NCBI RefSeq assembly: GCF_020708045.1
Contig: NZ_JAJFES010000017.1
Location: 35,988-99,987, forward strand
DNA from: Massilia sp. IC2-278
Lineage (GTDB): Bacteria > Pseudomonadota > Gammaproteobacteria > Burkholderiales > Burkholderiaceae_D
Length of the DNA: 64,000 nt
Reading direction: 5' to 3'
Made by a program: the position numbers and the translations under genes. The notes beneath the pieces were generated by a model. That model saw only the letters and a program-made list of their open reading frames with translations. It ran no database searches and was not told the origin of the DNA. Positions 56,626 through 64,000 of the stretch are shown in pieces. Every line of letters begins with the position of its first letter. Position 1 is the stretch's first letter.

Positions 56626-58221
56626 ATGACCGCCTTTGCCGCCACGCTGTTCGACTCGTTCAGGAAGGGCACGCGCAAGCTGCTTGCCTGGCCGGACGCG
56701 ACCCCGATCGACTATTTCTTTGCCGACAGCGACATCGCCCAGCTGCACCGGGTGGCGCCCACGGGCGATGCCGCGCTCGACGACCAGACCTGGAACGACC
56801 TGCTGCTGCCGCGCTACCACGAGCGCCTGGGCGCCGGCGTCAGCATCTTCGGCCGCCAGGCCTTGTACCGGCGCCTGCGCGGCGGCGCGAACGATGCGGA
56901 ATGTGCCGGCCAGGCGGAGCGCCTGCGCGCGCTGATGGCCGACCCGGCGCGCCGCACGCAGCTGGAAGCGGCGCTGCGCCCCTTGCGCGATGCCGATACC
57001 GAAACGGCGGCCCTGCTGTTCGAAGGAAAGGCGCCCGCGCCGCCGGCCTGGCTGGGCTGGACCTGGCTGCTGCCGCTGGCGCTGCTGGCCTCGATTGCCG
57101 GCGTGATCCTCACGCCCTGGTCCTGGCTGGCCACGGCTGGCGTGCTGTACCTGCTGATCGCGGGGCAGATGCGCTACCACGAGCGCGTCGAGGCCTGGAA
57201 GCGTGCGCTGAACACGCTGCAGATGCTGCTCCTGGCCAGCAGCACCGTCGGCACGCGCGACGCGGCAGCGCCGGACGCATTGCGCGCGGGGGCCCAGCAC
57301 GCCGCCAGACTGGGCGGGCGCCTGGCGCGCTCGATGTTCGCGCGCATGAGCCAGGACGGCGGGGCGTATGGCGACTGGTTCATGCTCTCCAACGTCAAGC
57401 ACTATTACCGCAGCCAGGCCATCGCGTTCGCGGAGCGCGACTTCTTGGTCGAGTGTTACCTCGCCTGCGCCGAGCTCGAGGCCGACCTGGCGCTGGCGCG
57501 CACGCTGCTCGCGTCACCAACATGGTGCTGGGCCGGGCGCAGCGATGGAGCGATCGAGATCGAGGCCGGCGTGCATCCGCTGCTGGCTTCCCCGGCCGCG
57601 CTGTCGGTGGCGCTGGAAGACAAGGGCGCCTTCATCTCGGGGCCGAACGGTTCGGGCAAGAGCACTTTTCTACGGATGCTGGGCCTGAACCTGGTGGTGG
57701 CGCGCGCGTTCGGCTTCTGCCATGCGCGCCGCGCGCGTCTGCCGGCGCTGCCGGTATATGCCAGCATGCAGAACGAGGATTCGCTGCTGGAAGGCCAGAG
57801 CCTGTACATGGCCGAGCTGCGCCGCGCCAAGGAATTGATTGCCGCCGCCGAGGGGCCGCATCCGGGCATCTGCCTGATCGACGAGATATTCCGGGGCACG
57901 AACCACGTGGAGTCGGTGGCGTCCAGCGCGGCCGTGCTCGATACGCTGGCGGCGCGGGCGAGGGTGGTGGTGTCGTCGCACAACCTGGTGCTGGCCTCGT
58001 TGCTGGAGCACCGGCTGGAGGCGCTGTGCATCGACCGCGACGACGAGGGCCGGCTGGTGCTGGCGCCGGGCGTGCTGGCGCAGACCAACGGAATTGCGCT
58101 GCTGGCCACGCAGGGCTTCGGCGCGGAGATCGAAGGCAAGGCGCAGAAGGTGGCGGCCTGGCTGGAGACCTACCTCGGCCAGCCCGAAGCGGGTGCGCAT
58201 GTGTTGGCTGCGCAATCGTAA
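56626..58221 (+). CDS. Membrane-anchored MutS-like ATPase
   Basis: 531 aa. Residues about 140-185 hold two hydrophobic helices (WLGWTWLLPLALLASIAGVI, WSWLATAGVLYLLIAGQM), which MutS itself lacks. The C-terminal 220 residues form a MutS domain V ATPase: Walker A GPNGSGKST (339-347), an equivalent of the MutS-type QNED loop (MQNEDSLLEGQSLY), Walker B ICLIDEIFRGTN and the helix-turn-helix-like tail. The mismatch-binding and connector domains are absent, so it is probably not a repair protein. Divergent from the dehydrogenase gene. Confidence 0.88.
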   Translation: MTAFAATLFDSFRKGTRKLLAWPDATPIDYFFADSDIAQLHRVAPTGDAALDDQTWNDLLLPRYHERLGAGVSIFGRQALYRRLRGGANDAECAGQAERLRALMADPARRTQLEAALRPLRDADTETAALLFEGKAPAPPAWLGWTWLLPLALLASIAGVILTPWSWLATAGVLYLLIAGQMRYHERVEAWKRALNTLQMLLLASSTVGTRDAAAPDALRAGAQHAARLGGRLARSMFARMSQDGGAYGDWFMLSNVKHYYRSQAIAFAERDFLVECYLACAELEADLALARTLLASPTWCWAGRSDGAIEIEAGVHPLLASPAALSVALEDKGAFISGPNGSGKSTFLRMLGLNLVVARAFGFCHARRARLPALPVYASMQNEDSLLEGQSLYMAELRRAKELIAAAEGPHPGICLIDEIFRGTNHVESVASSAAVLDTLAARARVVVSSHNLVLASLLEHRLEALCIDRDDEGRLVLAPGVLAQTNGIALLATQGFGAEIEGKAQKVAAWLETYLGQPEAGAHVLAAQS

Positions 58222-58228
58222 CGACCTT

Positions 58229-60085
58229 TTACCTCCTCGGCAGCGGCGTTCCCTTGTCGATCACCTCGCGGCAATCGCCGCGCATGCGCGCATTGTCGTA
58301 GTCGGTCCAGCCGTAGCTGTCGACATAGCGCTTGTGGCGCTTCCACTGCGCGCTGGCGATGCTCCACTCCAGGCGCTCGCCGGGATAGCGGATGTCGCCC
58401 AGGTCGACCAGCGTATGGAACACGTTCTCGGTCGACAGCCGCGCCTTGCGGTGCTGCTTCAGCTGCGCCACCTTGGCCGGGTAGAGCGCGGCGTACACGT
58501 CCGAATACCAGACAAAGGCCGGCACGTGGAATTCGTATTGCGTGTTGTGGCCGTGGAAGGCCAGGTCGCAGGACTTGTCGTACAGGGTCTGGCCATGGTC
58601 GGCCACGTACATCAGGGCCGCCGCCTTCTCGGGCGATCTTAACTTGTCGATCACCTGGCTCAGGAACCAGTCCGTGTACAGGATCGAGTTGTCGTAGCTG
58701 TTGCTCATCTGTGGCTCGATGGCGTCGTCGGTGACCACCGGCTTGTCGACGCCGCGCAGCGAGGGCGTCCACTTGTCGAACCGGGCCGGATAGCGGTGTG
58801 CATAGTTCCAGTGGCTGCCCAGGGTGTGCAGCACGATCAGCTTCTTCGGCGCCGGGTCGTCCAGGGCCCGCTCCAGCGGATCGAACAGCACCTCGTCCAG
58901 GTTCGAGCGCGTGGTGAAGCCGCCCAGGTTCAGGAACTCGACCGTGTCGGCCTCCCTGGCGAACACCGACACCGGCGTGTCGAACTTGCCGAAGGAGATC
59001 TGGTTCGACAGCCACCAGGTTTTATAGCCGGCTTCCTTGAAGGCGGTCAGGAAGGACTTTTCGGTAAAACCGTCCTTCAGGCTCTGCATCGCGGGTTTTC
59101 GCGAAATGATGACCGGCACCGACAGGCGCGTGGCCGATACCGAGGTGATCAGGTCCTGCAGCGGCACCAGGTTCGCTTCCTTCGCCAGCAGCGGATTGGT
59201 CTCGCGCGTGTAGCCGTTGATGCTCCAGCGGTCGAAGCGCGCCGATTCGCCCAGCACCATCACCAGCACGTCGGGCGCGTTCGCCGGGTCGGCCTGGCGC
59301 GCATCAAAGCGGAAGGCGGCGCTGCGCCGGTTCAGATCGGCCAGGTACTGGCGCTCCTTGTAGAAGTCGACGCCGCGCGCCACCAGGCCGAAGGGCCAGG
59401 AGCGGGCAAAGGCATCCAGCTCGACCGGCAGCCTGGCCCAGCCCGGCAAGCGCGGTGCGGACCAGGCACCGGCGGATGCGGAAACCGTCGCGGACGCCGC
59501 AGGCTTCGCCGCGGCCACCAGGTGCACCCGTGCCGCCGGGGCAGCGGCAGGCTTGGGTTCCGGCGTCACGCCCACCTGTTTTTCGTAGGCGAACACGGCC
59601 ACCGCCAGCCCGAGCACACCCAGCACGACCCAGCGCGAGCTGTCGTTCCAGTCGAGCTGCCGGGTCTTCCATGCCGCGCGCCAGCAGCTGGCCCACCAGG
59701 CCAGCACGCCCAGCAGCACCGCCGCCAGCAGCCAGGCTTTGGAGCCCAGGAATTCCATGGCTTCCAGCGGGCTGGTCTCGGCCATGATGCCAAGGTGGTG
59801 GGTGGAAATGCCCTGGCCGTAGTAGGTATATAAGTAGAGCTCGGTCGGCAGCGCCAGGAAGGCCGGCAGCAGCAGTGGATGGAACCAGGCCGGGCGCTTG
59901 AACAGGGCCCAGGCCGCGATCCAGGCCATGACCTCGACGCCGAGCACCTGCAAGGGCCGCGTGACCGGCAAGCCCAGCAGCAGCGGGAAGAAAGGCATTG
60001 CCGACAGCAGCGCATACGTCAGCACCAGGTAGACAGTGGCCGGACGGACAGGCAAGCGCAACGGCAGACGCACGGGCAAACGCAT
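58229..60085 (-). CDS. Phosphoethanolamine transferase-like membrane sulfatase-fold enzyme
   Basis: 618 aa. Four or five N-terminal helices (about 17-165), a linker, and a periplasmic alkaline-phosphatase-fold domain (about 270-600) with metal ligands in VLGESARFDRWSINGYTRET, LHTLGSHWNYAHRYP, YVADHGQTLYD and the C-terminal FHGHNTQYEFHVP. EptA-type enzymes attach phosphoethanolamine to lipid A and can change polymyxin sensitivity. Aligning by eye, the nucleophile position is Ser317 (SVSATRLSVP) where EptA has Thr. Convergent with the MutS-like gene (stops 7 bases apart). Confidence 0.88.
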   Translation of the reverse strand: MRLPVRLPLRLPVRPATVYLVLTYALLSAMPFFPLLLGLPVTRPLQVLGVEVMAWIAAWALFKRPAWFHPLLLPAFLALPTELYLYTYYGQGISTHHLGIMAETSPLEAMEFLGSKAWLLAAVLLGVLAWWASCWRAAWKTRQLDWNDSSRWVVLGVLGLAVAVFAYEKQVGVTPEPKPAAAPAARVHLVAAAKPAASATVSASAGAWSAPRLPGWARLPVELDAFARSWPFGLVARGVDFYKERQYLADLNRRSAAFRFDARQADPANAPDVLVMVLGESARFDRWSINGYTRETNPLLAKEANLVPLQDLITSVSATRLSVPVIISRKPAMQSLKDGFTEKSFLTAFKEAGYKTWWLSNQISFGKFDTPVSVFAREADTVEFLNLGGFTTRSNLDEVLFDPLERALDDPAPKKLIVLHTLGSHWNYAHRYPARFDKWTPSLRGVDKPVVTDDAIEPQMSNSYDNSILYTDWFLSQVIDKLRSPEKAAALMYVADHGQTLYDKSCDLAFHGHNTQYEFHVPAFVWYSDVYAALYPAKVAQLKQHRKARLSTENVFHTLVDLGDIRYPGERLEWSIASAQWKRHKRYVDSYGWTDYDNARMRGDCREVIDKGTPLPRR

Positions 60086-60269
60086 GGGCAGGATATGGGC
60101 AGTAGCGGCAGAGGAAAGTCGGCTATTATCCGATTTTTATCGCCGGGAAAGCTATTCCTGCCGTGCAAGGTACTTCCAGAGGGCATGGCCGCTTGTGTCA
60201 GGACTACCACAAACACCGGGGTTTACCGGCGCTTTCGACCGGCCGCTCCCCGCGCTGCCAGTAAACCGG

Positions 60270-60298
60270 TTGACCTCAGTTTGCGGGAAGTCTATACT
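60270..60298 (+). promoter_or_regulatory. rpsL: Sigma-70 promoter of the str operon
   Basis: TTGACC (60270-60275) and TATACT (60293-60298) with an ideal 17-base spacer. An imperfect inverted repeat (GGTTTACC near 60220, GTAAACCGG at 60261-60269) ends at the -35. The transcript would have a leader of about 165 bases. Confidence 0.8.
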
Positions 60299-60470
60299 CG
60301 CGAGTTCTCGATTTATTCTGGCAATCGTATACGCTCTCGCAGCCGCTCCTTTTCGGTGAGTGGCTTTCGTCGCCTCCGCTGTCAGTCTTGAACGGGACTA
60401 GGTTTCAGTCCCCGGGTCGCTCCTGTGCGGTTCGGGTCATCAACTGTAGTACTTTGTTGGATTAGGAACG

Positions 60471-60857
60471 ATGCCAACCATCAATCAACTGATTCGCAAG
60501 CCGCGCGTTGCTGCGGTTGTGAAGAGCAAGTCGCCGGCACTTGAAAACTGCCCGCAAAAGCGCGGTGTTTGCACCCGTGTGTACACCACGACCCCGAAGA
60601 AGCCTAACTCGGCACTGCGTAAAGTCGCCAAAGTTCGTCTGACCAACGGTTTCGAAGTCATTTCGTACATCGGCGGTGAAGGCCACAACCTGCAAGAGCA
60701 CAGCGTTGTCCTGCTGCGCGGCGGTCGTGTCAAGGACTTGCCAGGTGTGCGTTACCACATGGTCCGCGGCGCACTGGATACCCAGGGCGTGAAAGACCGT
60801 AAGCAAGCTCGCTCGAAGTACGGTGCGAAGCGCGCCAAGGCCGGCGCCAAGAAGTAA
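60471..60857 (+). CDS. rpsL: 30S ribosomal protein S12
   Basis: 128 aa. Binds 16S rRNA at the decoding site and guards translational accuracy. CPQKRGVCTRVYTTTPKKPN is invariant, and Lys43 and Lys88 (the usual streptomycin-resistance positions) are wild type, so the strain should be streptomycin sensitive by this gene. First gene of the str operon. Confidence 0.99.
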   Translation: MPTINQLIRKPRVAAVVKSKSPALENCPQKRGVCTRVYTTTPKKPNSALRKVAKVRLTNGFEVISYIGGEGHNLQEHSVVLLRGGRVKDLPGVRYHMVRGALDTQGVKDRKQARSKYGAKRAKAGAKK

Positions 60858-60865
60858 TCTGCGGC

Positions 60866-60967
60866 CCTGTCATCGACAGGTCACATTGAAAAGTTAAGTT
60901 GAGCCGGCCGGAAGGCCGAGTAAGTGAAAGATCATGAGGGTCTTTCGCGAGTGCTGAAAAAGCACTC
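60866..60967 (+). promoter_or_regulatory. Structured rpsL-rpsG intergenic leader (possible S7 control site)
   Basis: Three hairpins in a row: CCTGTC/GACAGG (60866-60880), GAAAGATC/GGTCTTTC (60926-60946) and GAGTGCT/AGCACTC (60949-60967). In E. coli the equivalent intergenic region binds S7 for translational feedback. Here the position agrees; binding is inferred. Confidence 0.5.
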
Positions 60968-60991
60968 AACTGAAGATAGGAAGGAATTGAA

Positions 60992-61462
60992 ATGCCACGT
61001 CGTCGTGAAGTACCCAAGCGCGATATCCTGCCGGATCCAAAATTCGGTAACACCGATGTCGCCAAGTTCGTCAACGTTCTGATGCTGTCCGGTAAGAAAT
61101 CGGTCGCTGAAAACATCATCTACGGTGCGTTCGAATACATCCAGTCGAAATCGGGCAAGGACCCGCTGGAAGTGTTCGCAGCCGCGATCAACAACGCCAA
61201 GCCAATGGTGGAAGTGAAGTCCCGCCGCGTCGGCGGCGCCAACTACCAGGTGCCAGTTGAAGTTCGTCCGGTTCGTCGTATGGCGCTGTCCATGCGTTGG
61301 TTGCGCGAAGCCGCAAACAAGCGCAGCGAAAAATCCATGCCACAACGCCTGGGTGGTGAACTGATGGAAGCCGCGGAAATGCGCGGCGGCGCGATGAAGC
61401 GCCGTGACGAAGTCCACCGCATGGCAGAAGCGAACAAGGCGTTCTCGCACTTCCGCTTCTAA
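60992..61462 (+). CDS. rpsG: 30S ribosomal protein S7
   Basis: 156 aa, standard length. Nucleates 30S head assembly on 16S rRNA. PRRREVPKRDILPDPKFGNT and the C-terminal EANKAFSHFRF are typical. AAGGA precedes the ATG. Second gene of the str operon and its likely feedback regulator. Confidence 0.99.
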   Translation: MPRRREVPKRDILPDPKFGNTDVAKFVNVLMLSGKKSVAENIIYGAFEYIQSKSGKDPLEVFAAAINNAKPMVEVKSRRVGGANYQVPVEVRPVRRMALSMRWLREAANKRSEKSMPQRLGGELMEAAEMRGGAMKRRDEVHRMAEANKAFSHFRF

Positions 61463-61578
61463 AAAATATGGCTGGGTTCCCTTGGGGCTTGGCCGTGCAG
61501 TATCTGTTGTTCAGGCCGGGCGCGTTTTGATCTCAAAATGTTGCCCGGTTTTGTCCATTCAAAGATTTAGGAAAAATT

Positions 61579-63684
61579 ATGGCACGCACTACCCCCATTG
61601 AGCGCTACCGCAACATCGGTATCTCCGCTCACATCGACGCCGGCAAGACGACCACCACCGAGCGCATCCTGTTCTACACGGGTGTGAACCACAAGATCGG
61701 TGAAGTGCACGACGGCGCCGCCACCATGGACTGGATGGAGCAGGAGCAGGAACGCGGCATTACCATTACCTCGGCAGCGACGACCTGCTTCTGGAAAGGT
61801 ATGGCCAACAACTTCGAGCCACACCGCTTCAACATCATCGATACCCCGGGCCACGTCGACTTCACCATCGAAGTGGAACGTTCGATGCGCGTCCTGGACG
61901 GCGCCTGCATGGTTTACTGCGCAGTCGGCGGCGTGCAGCCACAGTCGGAAACCGTGTGGCGCCAGGCTAACAAGTACAAAGTCCCGCGTCTGGCTTTCGT
62001 CAACAAGATGGACCGTACCGGTGCGAACTTCTTCAAGGTCTACGACCAGATGCGCGCGCGCCTGAAGGCCAACCCGATTCCTCTGCAGATCCCGATCGGC
62101 GCCGAAGACAACTTCAAGGGCGTGGTCGACCTGGTCAAGATGAAGGCGATCCTCTGGGACGACGCTTCGCAGGGCATGAAGTTCGACTACGTCGACGTGC
62201 CGGCCGAGCTGGTCGATCAGGCCAACGAATGGCGCGAAAAGCTGGTCGAAACCGCCGCTGAAGCGTCGGAAGACCTGATGAACAAGTACCTGGAAGAAGG
62301 CGAACTGTCGGAAGCCGACATCAAGAAGGCACTGCGCGATCGTACCATCGCGGGCGAAATCGTCCCGATGATGTGCGGCACCGCCTTCAAGAACAAGGGC
62401 GTTCAGGCAATGCTGGATGCGGTCATCGAATACCTGCCATCGCCAGTGGACATCCCACCGGTCGGCGGTACCGACGAAGACGACCAGCCGGTCACCCGTA
62501 AGGCCGACGACAGCGAGAAGTTCGCTGCGCTGGCATTCAAGATCATGACCGACCCATTCGTCGGCCAGCTGATCTTCTTCCGCGTGTACTCGGGCGTCAT
62601 CAATTCGGGCGACACCGTCTACAACCCGATCAAGGGCAAGAAGGAACGCGTCGGCCGTATTCTGCAGATGCACGCGAACCAGCGCGAAGAAATCAAGGAA
62701 GTCCGTGCAGGCGACATCGCTGCTGCGGTCGGCCTGAAAGAAGCGACCACCGGCGAAACCCTGTGCGATCCTTCGGCACCGATCATCCTGGAAAAGATGG
62801 TCTTCCCTGAGCCTGTCATCCAGCAGGCAGTCGAGCCGAAAACCAAGGCCGACCAGGAAAAAATGGGCCTGGCACTGAACCGCCTGGCACAGGAAGATCC
62901 GTCGTTCCGCGTGCGTACCGACGAAGAATCGGGCCAGACCATCATCGGTGGTATGGGCGAGCTGCACCTGGAAATTATCGTTGACCGCATGAAGCGCGAA
63001 TTCAACGTGGAAGCAACCGTCGGCAAGCCACAGGTTGCATACCGCGAAACGATCCGCAAGGCAGTCACCGACGTCGAAGGCAAGTTCGTCAAGCAGTCGG
63101 GCGGCCGCGGCCAGTACGGTCACGCAGTCCTGACCATCGAACCGCAAGAACCGGGCAAGGGCTTCGAGTTCGTCGACGCCATCAAGGGCGGTGTGATTCC
63201 TCGCGAATACATCCCTGCGGTCGAAAAAGGTGTGCGCGAAACCCTGACCAACGGTGTCCTGGCTGGCTACCCAGTCGTGGACGTCAAGGTCACCGTCACC
63301 TTCGGTTCGTACCACGACGTCGACTCGAACGAGAACGCGTTCCGTATGGCCGGTTCGATGGCATTCAAGGACGGCTGCCGCAAAGCATCGCCAGTCATCC
63401 TGGAACCGATGATGTCGGTCGAAGTCGAAACGCCGGAAGACTACGCCGGTAACGTGATGGGCGACTTGTCGTCGCGTCGCGGCATGGTGCAGGGCATGGA
63501 CGAAATCCCAGGCGGCGGCGGCAAGATCATCAAGGCCGAAGTTCCGCTGTCGGAAATGTTTGGTTACTCGACCTCGCTGCGTTCGGCGACCCAGGGTCGT
63601 GCAACCTACACGATGGAATTCAAGCACTACTCGGAAGCGCCGAAGCACGTCATCGATGCAATCGTGACCGCGAAAGCCAAGTAA
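61579..63684 (+). CDS. fusA: Elongation factor G
   Basis: 701 aa. GTPase that drives translocation of tRNA and mRNA. G1 AHIDAGKTTTTERIL, G2 RGITITSAATTCFWK, G3 DTPGHVDFT, G4 NKMDRTGA, and domains II-V follow in order, ending with VTAKAK. Preceded by TAGGAAA; 116 bases after rpsG. Confidence 0.99.
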   Translation: MARTTPIERYRNIGISAHIDAGKTTTTERILFYTGVNHKIGEVHDGAATMDWMEQEQERGITITSAATTCFWKGMANNFEPHRFNIIDTPGHVDFTIEVERSMRVLDGACMVYCAVGGVQPQSETVWRQANKYKVPRLAFVNKMDRTGANFFKVYDQMRARLKANPIPLQIPIGAEDNFKGVVDLVKMKAILWDDASQGMKFDYVDVPAELVDQANEWREKLVETAAEASEDLMNKYLEEGELSEADIKKALRDRTIAGEIVPMMCGTAFKNKGVQAMLDAVIEYLPSPVDIPPVGGTDEDDQPVTRKADDSEKFAALAFKIMTDPFVGQLIFFRVYSGVINSGDTVYNPIKGKKERVGRILQMHANQREEIKEVRAGDIAAAVGLKEATTGETLCDPSAPIILEKMVFPEPVIQQAVEPKTKADQEKMGLALNRLAQEDPSFRVRTDEESGQTIIGGMGELHLEIIVDRMKREFNVEATVGKPQVAYRETIRKAVTDVEGKFVKQSGGRGQYGHAVLTIEPQEPGKGFEFVDAIKGGVIPREYIPAVEKGVRETLTNGVLAGYPVVDVKVTVTFGSYHDVDSNENAFRMAGSMAFKDGCRKASPVILEPMMSVEVETPEDYAGNVMGDLSSRRGMVQGMDEIPGGGGKIIKAEVPLSEMFGYSTSLRSATQGRATYTMEFKHYSEAPKHVIDAIVTAKAK

Positions 63685-63768
63685 TAAAAAATGTGTGCCG
63701 TGGCGGGTGTCCGCCGCGGCTACAATAACGACACAAAGTAAAAATCGTTCTTTTAAAGGAAGATCAAA

Positions 63769-64000
63769 ATGGCAAAAGGTAAATTCGAACGGACCAAGCC
63801 GCACGTCAACGTCGGCACCATCGGTCACGTTGACCACGGCAAAACCACCCTGACGGCTGCAATCGCAACCGTCCTGTCGAAGAAATTCGGCGGCGAAGCC
63901 AAGGCATACGACCAGATCGATGCGGCTCCGGAAGAAAAAGCACGCGGCATCACCATCAACACCGCGCACGTCGAGTACGAAACCGAAAACCGTCACTACG
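63769..64000 (+). CDS. tuf: Elongation factor Tu (3' truncated by window end)
   Basis: First 77 codons of EF-Tu: MAKGKFERTKPHVNVGTIGH, the P-loop GHVDHGKTT and the switch I region ARGITINTAHVEYE. AAAGGAAG lies ahead of the ATG. The 84-base gap after fusA has a GGCGG/CCGCC hairpin and a TACAAT hexamer, so an internal promoter is possible. Confidence 0.98.
   Translation, partial: MAKGKFERTKPHVNVGTIGHVDHGKTTLTAAIATVLSKKFGGEAKAYDQIDAAPEEKARGITINTAHVEYETENRHY

Noticed and set aside
61567..63996. 809-codon antisense frame opposite fusA and tuf
   Set aside because: Shadow of highly biased codons in translation factor genes.

Overview
The window looks like chromosomal DNA of a high-GC betaproteobacterium. 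The best guess is Burkholderiales, family Oxalobacteraceae, Massilia or a close relative. This is inferred from GC-rich third codon positions, the rpsL-rpsG-fusA-tuf order, the style of the encoded proteins (exported peptidases, TonB receptors, YceI/cytochrome b561) and dispersed palindromic repeats. No 16S rRNA or tRNA gene was seen, so the genus is not proven.

Layout. 1-3390: end of an amino-acid permease and a membrane-bound hybrid sensor kinase. 3394-6899: an exported alpha/beta hydrolase, then a small accessory operon (PAAR spike protein, DUF2515-like protein, small membrane-anchored protein) whose last two genes are less GC-rich. 6980-14482: an S46 dipeptidyl-peptidase, a cardiolipin-synthase-like PLD protein, a YeaQ-type stress membrane protein, a glycine-zipper protein with exact 180-bp internal repeats, and a cytochrome b561-YceI-YceI operon. 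14682-25406: TonB receptor, purB, GST plus PfkB kinase, GDT1-type transporter, M1 aminopeptidase plus beta-lactamase-fold hydrolase, and an exported methyltransferase-like protein.

25720-38929 is the most interesting block. It holds two tandem copies of a TldD-PmbA pair in which the TldD subunit carries a Tat signal, followed by DUF4159, MoxR ATPase, DUF58, BatA-like, DUF4175-like and a GATase-like membrane protein, all co-oriented with short gaps or overlaps. 39504-41606 is AT-richer and gene-poor, with one small secreted protein between two degraded direct repeats.

41607-46926: an SbmA/YddA-type ABC exporter, a lipoprotein, an M48 metallopeptidase fused to a pilin-like segment, a spermidine-synthase-like protein and a GST. 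46949-54262 is one minus-strand operon: adaptor, ABC ATPase, two MacB-type permeases, NtrC-type regulator, histidine kinase. It is preceded by a near-consensus sigma-54 promoter and a GTGTCCGC dyad, which suggests self-regulation. 54653-60085: a sorbosone-dehydrogenase/PEBP fusion, a membrane-anchored MutS-like ATPase and a phosphoethanolamine-transferase-like enzyme. 60270-64000 is the str operon with its sigma-70 promoter; tuf is cut by the window end.

Nine copies of a REP-like palindrome (core GTGGGCAC...GTGCCCAC) lie at five intergenic loci, four of them as inverted pairs. At one locus the two arms differ by a compensated base pair, which supports a selected hairpin.
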